From positions 1 through 33,922 of the forward strand of contig JARKPO010000015.1 of NCBI GenBank assembly GCA_029975215.1: a stretch of 33,922 nucleotides of DNA, in the 5' to 3' direction. The position numbers and the translations under genes were made by a program. The notes beneath the pieces were generated by a model. It had not been told where the DNA came from. It was given only the letters and a program-made list of their open reading frames with translations, and searched no databases. The stretch is from Levilinea sp. GTDB lineage: Bacteria; Chloroflexota; Anaerolineae; Anaerolineales; Anaerolineaceae. Of this stretch, positions 18,099 to 26,834 are shown piece after piece. How positions within the stretch are numbered: the first letter of the stretch is position 1; each line of letters opens with the position of its first letter.

Positions 18099-18149
18099 TA
18101 AAATAAGGTTCGTCTTTATTTTATTTTCACTGCACATCCTAAAATAAAG
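18099..18149 (-). promoter_or_regulatory. Candidate operator/promoter of fic
   Basis: Three copies of TAAAATAA[AG]G lie just upstream of the fic start: 18099-18108, 18114-18123 (inverted, CTTTATTTTA) and 18140-18149. Autoregulation through the C-terminal winged HTH of Fic is plausible but inferred. Confidence 0.45.
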
Positions 18150-18712
18150 AATCGAGAAGGAAAAATCAAGCGGATTTCCCGATTGGCCGTTTCGATTTCC
18201 TCAGACGAGCGTTCGACGTCGCAACGCACTTGCTAAAGCGGAAAAAAGTTACAACCACGGCTCCGATTTTTCGGTCGCCGGAAAGCCCCTGCCATCAAAG
18301 GGTTTCGGGCCGCTGCCCGGAACGGGCATTCTCCGGGGTCGGGAAGTACCGTTTCAACCCCGTTTCCTTTTCGGGGTCGCTTTCGGACGTGCGTTTTCTC
18401 CGTTCCACCGGAAAATCTCGCAAACTCGTCTTGAACCGTCCTTGACGCTCAACCCATTGTAAAGTCAGGATTTCGGTGTGAGGCTGTGTCGGCGGAAGAT
18501 CGGGAACGCGGGAAATCCGGGTGAATAATTTTTGCGGTTTTGAGGTGAGTCCGATTTGCGTTAGCTCTCAGACCGGCAAAATCGGAGGGAACGATGACCT
18601 ACCACAAAACAGTCTCAAAGCCCGCGTTCCTCGTAACTCCTTGATAATAAACTCCGAAGTCATCTCGCACAACCATTTCCCGACAATCCGACCAGAGAAA
18701 CGATTTTCTCCC
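18150..18712. other. Gene-free region between fic and a diverged repeat
   Basis: Several short frames but none with recognisable protein or ribosome site. The sequence has many CCGG and TTTCGG inverted words. No IS ends, tRNA or array was found. Confidence 0.4.
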
Positions 18713-18841
18713 CTGATTTCCCTGCACCGGACGAGGGTGGCGGGTTGCAGTAAAAACGGATAACTGGGGCTTTTCATCAACAACTTCGAATCCGGTTTTC
18801 GGACGCCGGTTCAGTTCCCAAAACGGGAATCGAATTGATCC
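18713..18841 (-). repeat. Diverged intergenic repeat, copy B (3' of DUF2188 gene)
   Basis: Partner of copy A at 16790-16912, in the same orientation and the same position relative to a minus-strand gene. The strongest identity is at the gene-proximal end, AAAACGGGAATCGAAT, and in CCGGACGAGG. It may be a dispersed genomic repeat rather than part of either gene. Confidence 0.6.
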
Positions 18842-18846
18842 TGACA

Positions 18847-19080
18847 TCATCCCTTCGGCGGATACGGATCGTTCCCGTGGCTGTCCTTGTTCTGGATCTT
18901 CCCGTCCTTGCCGTGGATGTAGAACTCGGTGCCTTGGTTCTGGCTGATCTTGCGCTTGGCATCGACGGCATCCTGCTTCTTGTCGAAGTGGCCGCTGCTG
19001 CGGGTCGCGCCGTCTTTCTTGACGTCCCAGCCGCCGTCGGCGTTGGGTACGACATGATGTGATCCTGGTTTCTTTGGCAT
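18847..19080 (-). CDS. DUF2188 domain protein
   Basis: 77 aa. MPKKPGSHHVVPNADGGWDVKKDGATRSSGHFDKKQDAVDAKRKISQNQGTEFYIHGKDGKIQNKDSHGNDPYPPKG covers the whole DUF2188 family: HHVVP..DGGWDVK, then a helix, then EFYIHGKDGKI..KDSHGNDP.PPKG. ATG 19080 is supported by a strong AGGAGGCGACC on the minus strand. Small cytosolic protein with no known function, common in accessory and stress-related gene clusters. First position 3' of the 144-aa unknown gene, 55 bp apart. Confidence 0.9.
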   Translation of the reverse strand: MPKKPGSHHVVPNADGGWDVKKDGATRSSGHFDKKQDAVDAKRKISQNQGTEFYIHGKDGKIQNKDSHGNDPYPPKG

Positions 19081-19135
19081 GGTCGCCTCCTATTTCATGG
19101 TTTCTGTTGATATGAGTTGCACCAACCGTTCTCCG

Positions 19136-19570
19136 CTACGATTGCATCAGCATCCGCTCCTCAGCATGGTCAACGCGCCACTCCTTGCTTCGGTCATCGG
19201 TCAGGATCACGGTGAAAACGGACCTACCAATCGAAGCAGAACGGCCGTCTTCAGAATAGTCATCAATCCCGAAGTGGGCAGAGAGAGACGCCGTAACCAC
19301 AGCGCCAGGTGGTGCCAGTTGCCCGGCGTTTCGGAGGAGTGTTCTCTGACACATACTGGCAAGAGTCCGGTTCCTCTCAATGTCGAATTCCGATGGTTCG
19401 ATTCGCAGTTCCAGGAGGTCAATTGCCACCGTCAGCAACTGGTGCTGATACGCCAGCCAGGCATAATGCTGGGCCGAACAGGCAAACATATGAGCGATGC
19501 CGCTGGCGAAGCTCTTGATATGCTTGCGGCCCAATTTTTTCTGCTCGAATGGTGTATCTGCCGTTACCAT
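19136..19570 (-). CDS. Hypothetical protein
   Basis: 144 aa. Helical N-terminal half (KLGRKHIKSFASGIAHMFACSAQHYAWLAYQHQLLTVAIDLLELRIEP) and a C-terminal half with GRSVFTVILTDDRSKEW. No signal peptide or known motif. Good length, no overlap with better frames and same direction as its neighbours support a real gene. Not recognised. Confidence 0.55.
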   Translation of the reverse strand: MVTADTPFEQKKLGRKHIKSFASGIAHMFACSAQHYAWLAYQHQLLTVAIDLLELRIEPSEFDIERNRTLASMCQRTLLRNAGQLAPPGAVVTASLSAHFGIDDYSEDGRSASIGRSVFTVILTDDRSKEWRVDHAEERMLMQS

Positions 19571-19606
19571 TGATCAATCCTCGCGCTTTGACTCAACCAG
19601 ACAGGT

Positions 19607-19822
19607 TCACTCCGGCTGCCAGGCGCAATCTGCCCAGTGCGCTTCGTAGCGTTTCACAAAGTCTTTCATCTCCCGGATGTTGGCGGCAGGTTCGCGGCAA
19701 GCCCGGGCGCAGGTGGAAACAACATCCCGGTAGAACCGAACGGCCACGCCCGATGACGATGCAATAACAAAAGTCCCGATCAACCCGCTGCCGTCGTCAC
19801 CGGATCGGGCCATCCCGGCCAT
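19607..19822 (-). CDS. Small hypothetical protein
   Basis: 71 aa, ATG 19822 with AAGGGCG upstream on the minus strand. Sequence MAGMARSGDDGSGLIGTFVIASSSGVAVRFYRDVVSTCARACREPAANIREMKDFVKRYEAHWADCAWQPE; a short hydrophobic strand is followed by two helices. No family recognised and the frame could be fortuitous. Confidence 0.35.
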   Translation of the reverse strand: MAGMARSGDDGSGLIGTFVIASSSGVAVRFYRDVVSTCARACREPAANIREMKDFVKRYEAHWADCAWQPE

Positions 19823-19878
19823 CGCCCTTGAAGATTGGAGTCACATCCATCGGCCAGCAGGTCGCTGGATGTTGATTC

Positions 19879-19906
19879 TTGACTGTCGGCATGTTAGGCG
19901 TAATAT
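19879..19906 (+). promoter_or_regulatory. Candidate sigma-70 promoter of the stress-tolerance operon, cut off by an IS
   Basis: TTGACT (19879-19884) and TAATAT (19901-19906) are 16 bp apart, a good housekeeping promoter pointing toward the HTH-hsp20-clpK operon. The IS4-family element starts 8 bp after the -10 box. The promoter assignment is by sequence only. Confidence 0.5.
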
Positions 19907-19913
19907 TATTTAA

Positions 19914-21468
19914 ACTGGACTTTAGAGTTACAGCCCACCCTTACCAGCGTCGCAGTGGGTCAAGGAACAGCTCTTTGATTTTCAAATAGGCCGGAAACTA
20001 CGCGACCTTGTCTAGTTTTGGTGGATATTTGTCCTCTGCCGGCCATATTCTTGGTCCGAATTTACCGGACTTCGGGTGCCACAAGGCCCGAATGTTGGCA
20101 TGGCGAAAAATGCTTTGCAGCCCCTGGCGCACTCTTCCGGCGGTAATAGGCTGCTTCTGACGCCACGGAGCAACGGAAGCCAGAAGTTTCACTTTCGCGT
20201 CATCAAGGAGCACCAGCAACTGGGGTATGGCATAGCTAACCGACAGTATCTGCACCCAACGATGAAGTACCTGTCGAGACTGTTGCCATGTTTCTTTCCA
20301 TCCCCAGCGATTCTTGAGCTGGTTGAACAGGTCCTCAACAGACCACCTCCGCCCGTAATTGAGAATGATTCGGGCAGCAGACAGCGATAGGTCGGTAGAG
20401 AGAATCAAGCTCGGCTTTGTACGAGAACCGTCCTCATTCACAAGCTGGCTCCAAACGATCCGCACGGCCCTGCCCTCCAGGAAGCGGGCCAGCACAATGG
20501 CAGAGCGGTAGTAGACCATCTGGGTCTTGCTATAGATAAAGCACTCCATGCTCACTTCAGGCAAGGAGTCAATCCACTCGGCGGAGACCTTGTCGCCGTA
20601 CTTTCTTGGGCGTCCCCGTTTGCCGGTGCGCTCAGGCAGATGAAAGAGCGCCGTGTCCCGGCGTACCTGACCTATTACCTGCAGGCCATGGTCAAGTGCA
20701 TACGAAATCAGGGTACAGCGCATATACCAGCTATCCATCAGCAGGATGGTATGGAACCCTTTAAACAAGGGCGCTATCACGCGCAGCAGGCTTTTTGCGG
20801 CAACCAGCTTGCCTGAGTTGCCTCCCTGACGAGCTAGACGTGAGAGGATCGGTATACCCAGTGACCGGAACCCCTTGGAAAGCGTCAGCGCCAAAGTCAC
20901 CCAGCACTGCCCTCTGACAAAAGTTGGGCGATTGGTTTTGTTCCCATGCTGATGATGAATAGCTGAACCAGGGGCCTTCTTTGACGACCTGAACACAATC
21001 GTATCGTCAATCATGAGAAACCAGCGGCGTCGGGGGAACATCCGCAGTGCCAGGCGAGCTGTCTGCCGTCCCAAGGCGACCCATGACCACTTTCCGAAGT
21101 GAAGCCATTTGTAATAGCTGTTCCAGTGCCTGACGGTAGCTACCGCCAAGACGGCATCGGATACAAACCCGGTCTGAGTAAGCATCGCTCCGAAGAGCAA
21201 CTCCAGGAAGGTTGGAACCGAACGTTTTGGAAGAGCTTGCGCCAGAAATGTGATAGCATCAAACATGGCTTTGGGGATATGGCCGTATCCCTTATAGTCC
21301 ATAGCGGCCTCCAGAGAGAAAATATTTTCCCTCTAGAGGCCGCGCCTTACTCGCTCTCAAACATCAAGTCGCGAGTAAGGCGCGGCCCACGATTTGGGCC
21401 TCTAGGTCAAGCACTTTTTTTGTGCTGATGCACTTTTTTTCAAAGAACGCGAAAGTCTAAAGTCCAGT
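19914..21468 (-). mobile_element. IS4-family-like insertion sequence with 6-bp target duplication
   Basis: 1555 bp. Terminal inverted repeat ACTGGACTTTAGA at the left (19914-19926) and its complement TCTAAAGTCCAGT at the right (21456-21468). Flanked by the direct repeat ATTTAA (19908-19913 and 21469-21474). One transposase on the minus strand. A strong inverted repeat in the transposase leader, GGCCGCGCCTTACTCGC (21338-21354) with its complement at 21371-21387, probably blocks read-in expression after insertion. Confidence 0.9.
19998..21302 (-). CDS. IS4-family/IS701-like DDE transposase
   Basis: 434 aa. Catalytic Asp99/Asp100 in FLMIDDTIVF, Asp190 in ILLMDSWYM, and the exact IS4 signature Y(2)R(3)E(6)K (Y316, R319, E323, K330 in NYGRRWSVEDLFNQLK). 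The stretch around GSAIHHQHGNK resembles the DDE_5 (IS701-type) branch. Cut-and-paste transposase; intact frame. Transcribed away from the stress operon. Confidence 0.9.
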   Translation of the reverse strand: MDYKGYGHIPKAMFDAITFLAQALPKRSVPTFLELLFGAMLTQTGFVSDAVLAVATVRHWNSYYKWLHFGKWSWVALGRQTARLALRMFPRRRWFLMIDDTIVFRSSKKAPGSAIHHQHGNKTNRPTFVRGQCWVTLALTLSKGFRSLGIPILSRLARQGGNSGKLVAAKSLLRVIAPLFKGFHTILLMDSWYMRCTLISYALDHGLQVIGQVRRDTALFHLPERTGKRGRPRKYGDKVSAEWIDSLPEVSMECFIYSKTQMVYYRSAIVLARFLEGRAVRIVWSQLVNEDGSRTKPSLILSTDLSLSAARIILNYGRRWSVEDLFNQLKNRWGWKETWQQSRQVLHRWVQILSVSYAIPQLLVLLDDAKVKLLASVAPWRQKQPITAGRVRQGLQSIFRHANIRALWHPKSGKFGPRIWPAEDKYPPKLDKVA

Positions 21469-21532
21469 ATTTAAAGTCTTGTAAGAATTTCCTCGAGCGA
21501 GGCCGCGTGACGTCGGAACTTGTGGGGGTGGT

Positions 21533-21814
21533 ATGACAGCGCGCCAGCAGGCGATCTTCACACTCGACGAGTTGGCTGCCTACTTGAAAGTCGGCAAGCG
21601 GACGCTTTACCGGCTCGCCTCGCACGGGGAGATTCCGGCCTTCAAGGTCGGCGGGACGTGGCGGTTTCGTCAAAGTGAAATCGATCGATGGATCAATGAT
21701 CAGATCCAAGCAGGCAGAAAGAAGGAGGTGATACGCACAGATGAGCAGCCAAAGTCAGCGGAACACTCCGTGTCGTCTGGGCGCGCTGTCCGTCGCCGCA
21801 GGCAAACGGAGTGA
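21533..21814 (+). CDS. Excisionase/MerR-like HTH regulator heading the stress-tolerance locus
   Basis: 93 aa. FTLDELAAYLKVGKRTLYRLASHGEIPAFKVGGTWRFRQSEIDRWINDQI is an HTH_17 DNA-binding domain; the 40-residue tail is basic (SGRAVRRRRQTE). A small DNA-binding gene of this kind commonly stands first in tLST/LHR/TLQ loci, before hsp20 and clpK. The G-rich stretch GGGGGTGG before ATG 21533 serves as ribosome site. The IS4 element ends 58 bp upstream of the neighbouring duplication, so its native promoter is displaced. Confidence 0.8.
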   Translation: MTARQQAIFTLDELAAYLKVGKRTLYRLASHGEIPAFKVGGTWRFRQSEIDRWINDQIQAGRKKEVIRTDEQPKSAEHSVSSGRAVRRRRQTE

Positions 21815-21849
21815 GCGAGAGTCTTCAATTTTTCTTCTGGAGGTGTGAC

Positions 21850-22419
21850 ATGGACATTGATTTCAAGAAATTGGCTCCCTGGAACTGGTTCAAGAAGGAG
21901 CAGGAAGAACAACAGAGCACTGCCTCGCTGCCGGTGCAGCGCAATGACCTGCCGGTGGCGGGTGGGCCCGTCAGTCCCATCCTGCAATTGCATCGCGAGA
22001 TCGACCGCCTCTTTGACGATGCATTTCGAGGCTTCGGCTTTCCGGCGCTGGCCATGCCGCGATGGCCGTCGGACTGGCCGGGCCTGCTGAAGCCGGCACT
22101 TGACATCCAGGAAACCGACAAGCTGTATAAGATTTCTTTGGAGGTTCCCGGCGTCGAGGAAAAGGACATCCAGATCACGCTCGACAACGACGTGCTGCTG
22201 GTGCGCGGTGAAAAGCGTCAGGAGCAGGAAACGAAAGACGGCGGTTTCCACCGGGTGGAGCGCTCCTACGGCAGCTTTCAGCGCGCTCTGAACCTGCCGG
22301 CCGATGCCAACCAGGACACGATCAAGGCCGCTTTCAAGAACGGCGTGCTCACGATCACGATGGAAAAGCGCGAGGCCAGCGCGCCCAAGCAGGGCCGCTC
22401 GATCCCGATCAACGGCTGA
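21850..22419 (+). CDS. hsp20: Small heat-shock protein (Hsp20) of the stress-tolerance locus
   Basis: 189 aa from ATG 21850, with GGAGGTG eight bases upstream; an upstream frame start at 21811 lacks homology. The alpha-crystallin domain covers about residues 80-175 (PALDIQETDKLYKISLEVPGVEEKDIQITL...DNDVLLVRGEKR...FQRALNLP...IKAAFKNGVLTITMEK). The C-terminal I-x-I motif (SIPING) docks between dimers. The N-terminal arm contains FKKLAPWNWF, typical of the sHsp20 found next to ClpK. ATP-independent holdase that keeps unfolding proteins soluble for the ClpK disaggregase encoded next. Confidence 0.93.
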   Translation: MDIDFKKLAPWNWFKKEQEEQQSTASLPVQRNDLPVAGGPVSPILQLHREIDRLFDDAFRGFGFPALAMPRWPSDWPGLLKPALDIQETDKLYKISLEVPGVEEKDIQITLDNDVLLVRGEKRQEQETKDGGFHRVERSYGSFQRALNLPADANQDTIKAAFKNGVLTITMEKREASAPKQGRSIPING

Positions 22420-22454
22420 CGCTGGTCGGCTCGCTTTTCTCAAAACCACAAAAG

Positions 22455-22485
22455 GATGAGACGCCGTGATCGGCGGCGTCTCATC
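22455..22485 (+). promoter_or_regulatory. Intercistronic hairpin between hsp20 and clpK
   Basis: 11-bp perfect stem GATGAGACGCC/GGCGTCTCATC with a 9-nt loop (22466-22474), no T tract, 27 bp before ATG 22512. More likely an mRNA stability or partial-termination element that lowers clpK relative to hsp20 than a full terminator. Confidence 0.6.
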
Positions 22486-22511
22486 AAATCAATCTTTACA
22501 GGAGCATCAGC

Positions 22512-25361
22512 ATGGCCAGAAAACAATGCCAGGTCTGCGGCCAGCCCGCCACGGTGCGGGTGGAAGCCAATCTCAATGGTCGCCACAGCACCATGCTGTT
22601 GTGTGACGATCACTATCGCCAACTGGTGCGCCAGCAAAAGCGCACCGTCTCACCGCTGGAAGCCTTGTTCGGCTCGCGCAGCGGGCTGTTCGAAGACTTC
22701 CTTGGCAGCGACTTCTTCCGCATCGGTGACGACGCACCGTCCATGGCGGCCGATACCGACGAGGTCGTCGATGCCTCGTTCGGCGAACCCGCCCCGGCCG
22801 GTACGGGCACCGCGCGCCGTCGCGGCAGTGGGCTCGCCAGCCGTATCAGCGAACAGTCCGAGGCCCTGTTGCAGGAAGCCGCCCGACACGCTGCAGAGTT
22901 CGGGCGCGCCGAAGTCGATACCGAACACCTGCTGCTGGCGCTATCCGACAGCGACGTGGTCAAGACCATCCTGGGGCAGTTCAAGATCAAGGTCGATGAC
23001 CTCAAGCGACAGATCGAATCCGAAGCCAAGCGCGGCGACAAGCCGTTCGAGGGCGAGATCGGCGTGTCGCCCCGGGTCAAGGACGCGCTCAGCCGTGCTT
23101 TCGTGGCCTCCAACGAACTCGGCCACTCTTATGTCGGGCCGGAGCATTTCCTGATCGGGCTCGCCGAGGAAGGCGAAGGTTTGGCGGCCAACCTACTGCG
23201 CCGTTACGGCCTCACGCCGCAAGCGCTGCGCCAGCAGGTAAGCAAGGTGGTCGGCAAAGGGGCCGAGGATGGCCGCGCCGAGACGCCGACCAACACGCCC
23301 GAGCTGGATAAATACTCGCGCGACCTCACCAAGATGGCGCGCGAGGGCAAACTCGATCCAGTCATCGGCCGTGCGCAGGAGATCGAGACCACCATCGAGG
23401 TGCTGGCCCGGCGCAAGAAAAACAACCCGGTGTTGATCGGTGAGCCCGGCGTCGGCAAGACCGCCATTGTCGAAGGACTGGCGCAGCGGATGGTCGCCGG
23501 CGAAGTGCCCGAGACGCTGCGCGACAAGCGTCTGGTCGAACTCAACATCAACGCCATGGTGGCAGGCGCCAAGTACCGCGGCGAGTTCGAGGAGCGCGTG
23601 CAGAAGGTGCTCAAGGAAGTGACCGAGCACCAGGGCGAGCTGATTCTCTTCATCGATGAGGTGCACGCCATCGTCGGTGCAGGCCAGGGTGGCGGCGAAG
23701 GCGGGCTGGACGTGGCCAACGTGTTTAAGCCGATGATGGCGCGCGGCGAACTGAACCTGATCGGCGCCACCACGCTCAACGAGTATCAGAAGTACATCGA
23801 AAAGGATGCCGCGCTGGAGCGCCGCTTCCAGCCGGTGATGGTGCCCGAGCCGACGGTAGCGCAGACCATGATGATCCTGCGCGGCCTGCGCGACACCTTC
23901 GAGGCGCACCACAAGGTCAGCATCACCGAGGATGCGATCATCGCCGCCGCCGAGTTGTCGGACCGCTACATCACCGCGCGCTTTTTGCCTGACAAGGCCA
24001 TCGACCTGCTCGACCAGGCGGCCGCACGCGTGAAGCTGTCGGCCACGGCCCGCCCGGTGGCGGTGCAAGAGCTGGAGTCCGAACTGCACCAGCTGCGGCG
24101 TGAGCAGGACTATGTGGCCTCGCGCAAGCAGTACGACAAGGCCGCCGAGCTGGGCAAGCGCATCGAGGCCAAGGAGACTGAACTCAAGAAGCTCGTCGAG
24201 GAATGGGAACGCGAGCGCGCCTCGGGCAGCGCCGAAGTCAAGGCCGAGCATGTCGCGCAGATCGTCTCGCGCCTGACCGGCATTCCGGTCAACGAGCTGA
24301 CGGTGGAAGAACGCGAGAAGCTGCTGCATCTGGAGCAGCGGCTGCACGAGCGCCTGGTGGGCCAGGACGAAGCGGTGCGCGCGGTGGCCGATGCCGTGCG
24401 GTTGTCGCGGGCGGGGCTGCGCGAGGGCAGCAAGCCGGTTGCTACTTTCCTGTTCCTCGGACCGACCGGCGTGGGCAAGACCGAACTCGCCAAGGCGCTG
24501 GCCGAGTCGATCTATGGCGATGAAGGTGCGCTGTTGCGCATCGACATGTCCGAGTACGGTGAACGCCATACCGTGGCACGCCTGGTGGGCGCGCCTCCGG
24601 GCTATGTGGGCTATGACGAGGGGGGGCAGCTCACCGAGAAAGTGCGGCGCAAACCCTACAGCGTGTTGCTGCTGGACGAGATCGAGAAGGCTCACCCCGA
24701 CGTCTACAACATCCTGCTGCAGGTGTTCGACGACGGGCGGCTCACCGACGGCAAGGGCCGGGTGGTGAATTTCACCAATACCATCATCATCGCCACCTCG
24801 AACTTGGGCTCGGACATCATCCAGCGTCGGCTGAAGGCCCGTGGCGCCGCCGGCGAGGAATACGAGAAGACCAAGTCCGAGGTGATGGACGTGCTGCGCG
24901 GACACTTCCGCCCCGAGTTCCTCAACCGCATCGACGAGATCATCGTCTTCCATGCGCTGGGCAAGGAGGAGATCCGCCATATCGTCGGCCTGCAGCTCGA
25001 TCGTGTGGCCCGCAACGCCGCCAGCCAGGGCGTGACGCTGACCTTCGATCAGACCTTGATCGATCACTTCGCGGAGGAAGGCTACAAGCCCGAGTTCGGC
25101 GCGCGTGAGCTCAAGCGGCTGATCCGCAGCGAGCTGGAGACGGCACTGGCGCGCGAGATGCTGGGTGGCGGTATCGGCAAGGCCGATCACGCCAGCGCCC
25201 GCTGGGACGACAAGGCCGAACGGGTGGTCTTCGAGCGCCAGGAGCCACCCGCGAAGCCGGCCGAGCCTGAGAAGCCCGATGCCGCGAACGCGGCCGAGAC
25301 GCCGCCTAGCGACGCGAGCAAGCCTGCGCGCAAGAAGAAGTCAGCGGGCGGCGAATCTTGA
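22512..25361 (+). CDS. clpK: ClpK/ClpG-GI-type Hsp100 disaggregase
   Basis: 949 aa. N-terminal zinc finger CQVC...CDDH (C6, C9, C31, H34), then a Clp N domain, first AAA+ module (Walker A GEPGVGKTA about 309-317, Walker B LILFIDEVHAI), a short middle domain, second AAA+ module (Walker A GPTGVGKTE about 650, Walker B VLLLDEIEKAH) and an Ala/Lys-rich tail (about 910-949). The N-terminal finger and C-terminal extension separate ClpK/ClpG from ClpB and ClpC. It is a stand-alone, DnaK-independent disaggregase that gives strong heat survival. GGAG precedes ATG 22512; the next gene overlaps its stop region. Confidence 0.95.
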   Translation: MARKQCQVCGQPATVRVEANLNGRHSTMLLCDDHYRQLVRQQKRTVSPLEALFGSRSGLFEDFLGSDFFRIGDDAPSMAADTDEVVDASFGEPAPAGTGTARRRGSGLASRISEQSEALLQEAARHAAEFGRAEVDTEHLLLALSDSDVVKTILGQFKIKVDDLKRQIESEAKRGDKPFEGEIGVSPRVKDALSRAFVASNELGHSYVGPEHFLIGLAEEGEGLAANLLRRYGLTPQALRQQVSKVVGKGAEDGRAETPTNTPELDKYSRDLTKMAREGKLDPVIGRAQEIETTIEVLARRKKNNPVLIGEPGVGKTAIVEGLAQRMVAGEVPETLRDKRLVELNINAMVAGAKYRGEFEERVQKVLKEVTEHQGELILFIDEVHAIVGAGQGGGEGGLDVANVFKPMMARGELNLIGATTLNEYQKYIEKDAALERRFQPVMVPEPTVAQTMMILRGLRDTFEAHHKVSITEDAIIAAAELSDRYITARFLPDKAIDLLDQAAARVKLSATARPVAVQELESELHQLRREQDYVASRKQYDKAAELGKRIEAKETELKKLVEEWERERASGSAEVKAEHVAQIVSRLTGIPVNELTVEEREKLLHLEQRLHERLVGQDEAVRAVADAVRLSRAGLREGSKPVATFLFLGPTGVGKTELAKALAESIYGDEGALLRIDMSEYGERHTVARLVGAPPGYVGYDEGGQLTEKVRRKPYSVLLLDEIEKAHPDVYNILLQVFDDGRLTDGKGRVVNFTNTIIIATSNLGSDIIQRRLKARGAAGEEYEKTKSEVMDVLRGHFRPEFLNRIDEIIVFHALGKEEIRHIVGLQLDRVARNAASQGVTLTFDQTLIDHFAEEGYKPEFGARELKRLIRSELETALAREMLGGGIGKADHASARWDDKAERVVFERQEPPAKPAEPEKPDAANAAETPPSDASKPARKKKSAGGES

Positions 25362-25378
25362 GTCATGAGGAGGCTGTC

Positions 25379-26807
25379 GTGTCCGACCCCAACGGGCTGA
25401 CATGGGCAGCCACCCTCGTGTCGCTGGCGGTCGCTATCCCCACAGCGGGGCACGCGGTTATCTACAAGCGTGACCCTCGATCGGCCACGCTGTGGGTACT
25501 GCTGATCGCCTTGTTGCCGCTGGGCGGTTCGCTGCTGTATGGGCTGTTCGGCATCAACCGTTACCAGCAGCGGGCGCGGCGGCTCTTCCCGGGGGCAGAT
25601 CCTGCTGTTCGGCAGGACCTCTCGCCCACGATGCCCGAGGCTGTATCGCCGCCGCTTGCCGGTCTGGCCCACCTGGTGGGACGCGCCACCGGCCAGTCGC
25701 TGACCGGCGGCAACCGCATCGAGCCGCTTGTCGATGGCGAGCAGGCCTACCCGGCCATGCTCGCCGCCATCGAATCGGCGCGGTACAGCGTCGCCTTGGC
25801 CTCGTACATCTTCGACAGCCAAGGCATCGGGGCGCAGTTCGTCGATGCGCTGCGCCGGGCTCATGAGCGCGGCGTGCAAGTGCGGGTGCTGATCGACGAC
25901 GTGTATGCCCGCTGGACGCCCCGCAGCGCCTACCGCGCCTTGCAGCGCGCCGGCGTTCCGGCGGCGACGTTCAACCCGACGTTGATTCCCGCGCGCCTGC
26001 ATGCCGCGCATCTGCGCAATCACCGCAAGCTGCTGGTGATCGATGGCGAGACGGGTTTCACCGGCGGCATGAACATCTTCGGTCCGTATTGGCGGCCCGA
26101 TGCGCCGGGCCAGGCCTGTCACGATTTGCACTTTCGTCTGCGCGGGCCGGTGATTGCGCATCTGATGCGGTGCTTCACCGATGATTGGTGCGATACCACG
26201 GGCGAGCGGCTCAGCAAGGGTTACTGGGGCGAACCGCCCGTAACGGCTGATGAGCAAGGAACCTCTTGGGCGCGCGGCATCGAGGCCGGTCCCGATGAGG
26301 CCCTGGACCGGATGCGCTGGACCTTCATGGGCGCTTTGAGCGCGGCGAAGCATTCGGTGCGCATCTGGACACCGTATTTCGTCCCCGATCAGCCCATGAT
26401 CGTGGCGCTGAGTACGGCTGCGTTGCGCGGCGTGCGTGTCGACGTGCTGACGCCTGCGAACGGTGACCATCCCACGGTGCAATGGGCCGCGCGCCCACTA
26501 CTGGCAGGTGCTGGAGCACGGTGTGCGCATCTTCGAACGGCCTGGCCCGTTCGACCACAGCAAGCTGATGCTGGTAGACGGAGCGTGGTGCTGCCTGGGT
26601 TCGGCCAATTGGGATGCGCGCAGTTTGCGCCTCAACTTCGAGTTCAATGTGGAGGTGTACGACACCGCGTTGTCTACGCGGCTGTCATCCCTTTTTGATG
26701 CCGCCCGTGATGCGGCGGACGAGATATCGGCCATGGCGTTGCGCGCCCGCCCGCTGGCCATCCGCTTGCGCGACGGGGTGGCCCGTCTGTTCACCCCCAT
26801 TCTCTAG
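25379..26807 (+). pseudogene. Cardiolipin synthase / phospholipase D-like membrane protein, frameshifted
   Basis: GTG 25379 follows GAGGAGG. Two N-terminal membrane segments (TWAATLVSLAVAIPTAGHAVIY, ATLWVLLIALLPLGGSLLYGLFG) lead to a PLD domain with the first HKD motif, HLRNHRKLLVIDGETGFTGGMN, as in bacterial cardiolipin synthases. At about 26480-26495 (GCCGCGCGCCCAC) the frame breaks; the second HKD motif, FDHSKLMLVDGAWCCLGSANWD, continues in the +1 frame to 26807. Loss of a GC dinucleotide from a CG-rich run would explain it. Without read-through the enzyme lacks its second catalytic half. The gene stands between clpK and ftsH, where tLST loci carry phospholipid-related genes. Confidence 0.85.
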
Positions 26808-26834
26808 CGACACGACTTGCGAGGAACATTGCCC

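Noticed and set aside
16790..18841. Integron cassette array with attC sites
   Set aside because: The repeats lie 3' of genes as attC would, but no GTTRRRY/RYYYAAC core pair was found and no integron integrase is present.
18599..18850. 83-aa minus-strand frame over repeat B
   Set aside because: Similarity to copy A is at the DNA level and the corresponding frame in copy A is interrupted, so it is more likely a non-coding repeat.
23193..25190. 665-aa minus-strand frame opposite clpK
   Set aside because: Shadow frame typical of GC-rich genes; the plus strand encodes an unmistakable ClpK.
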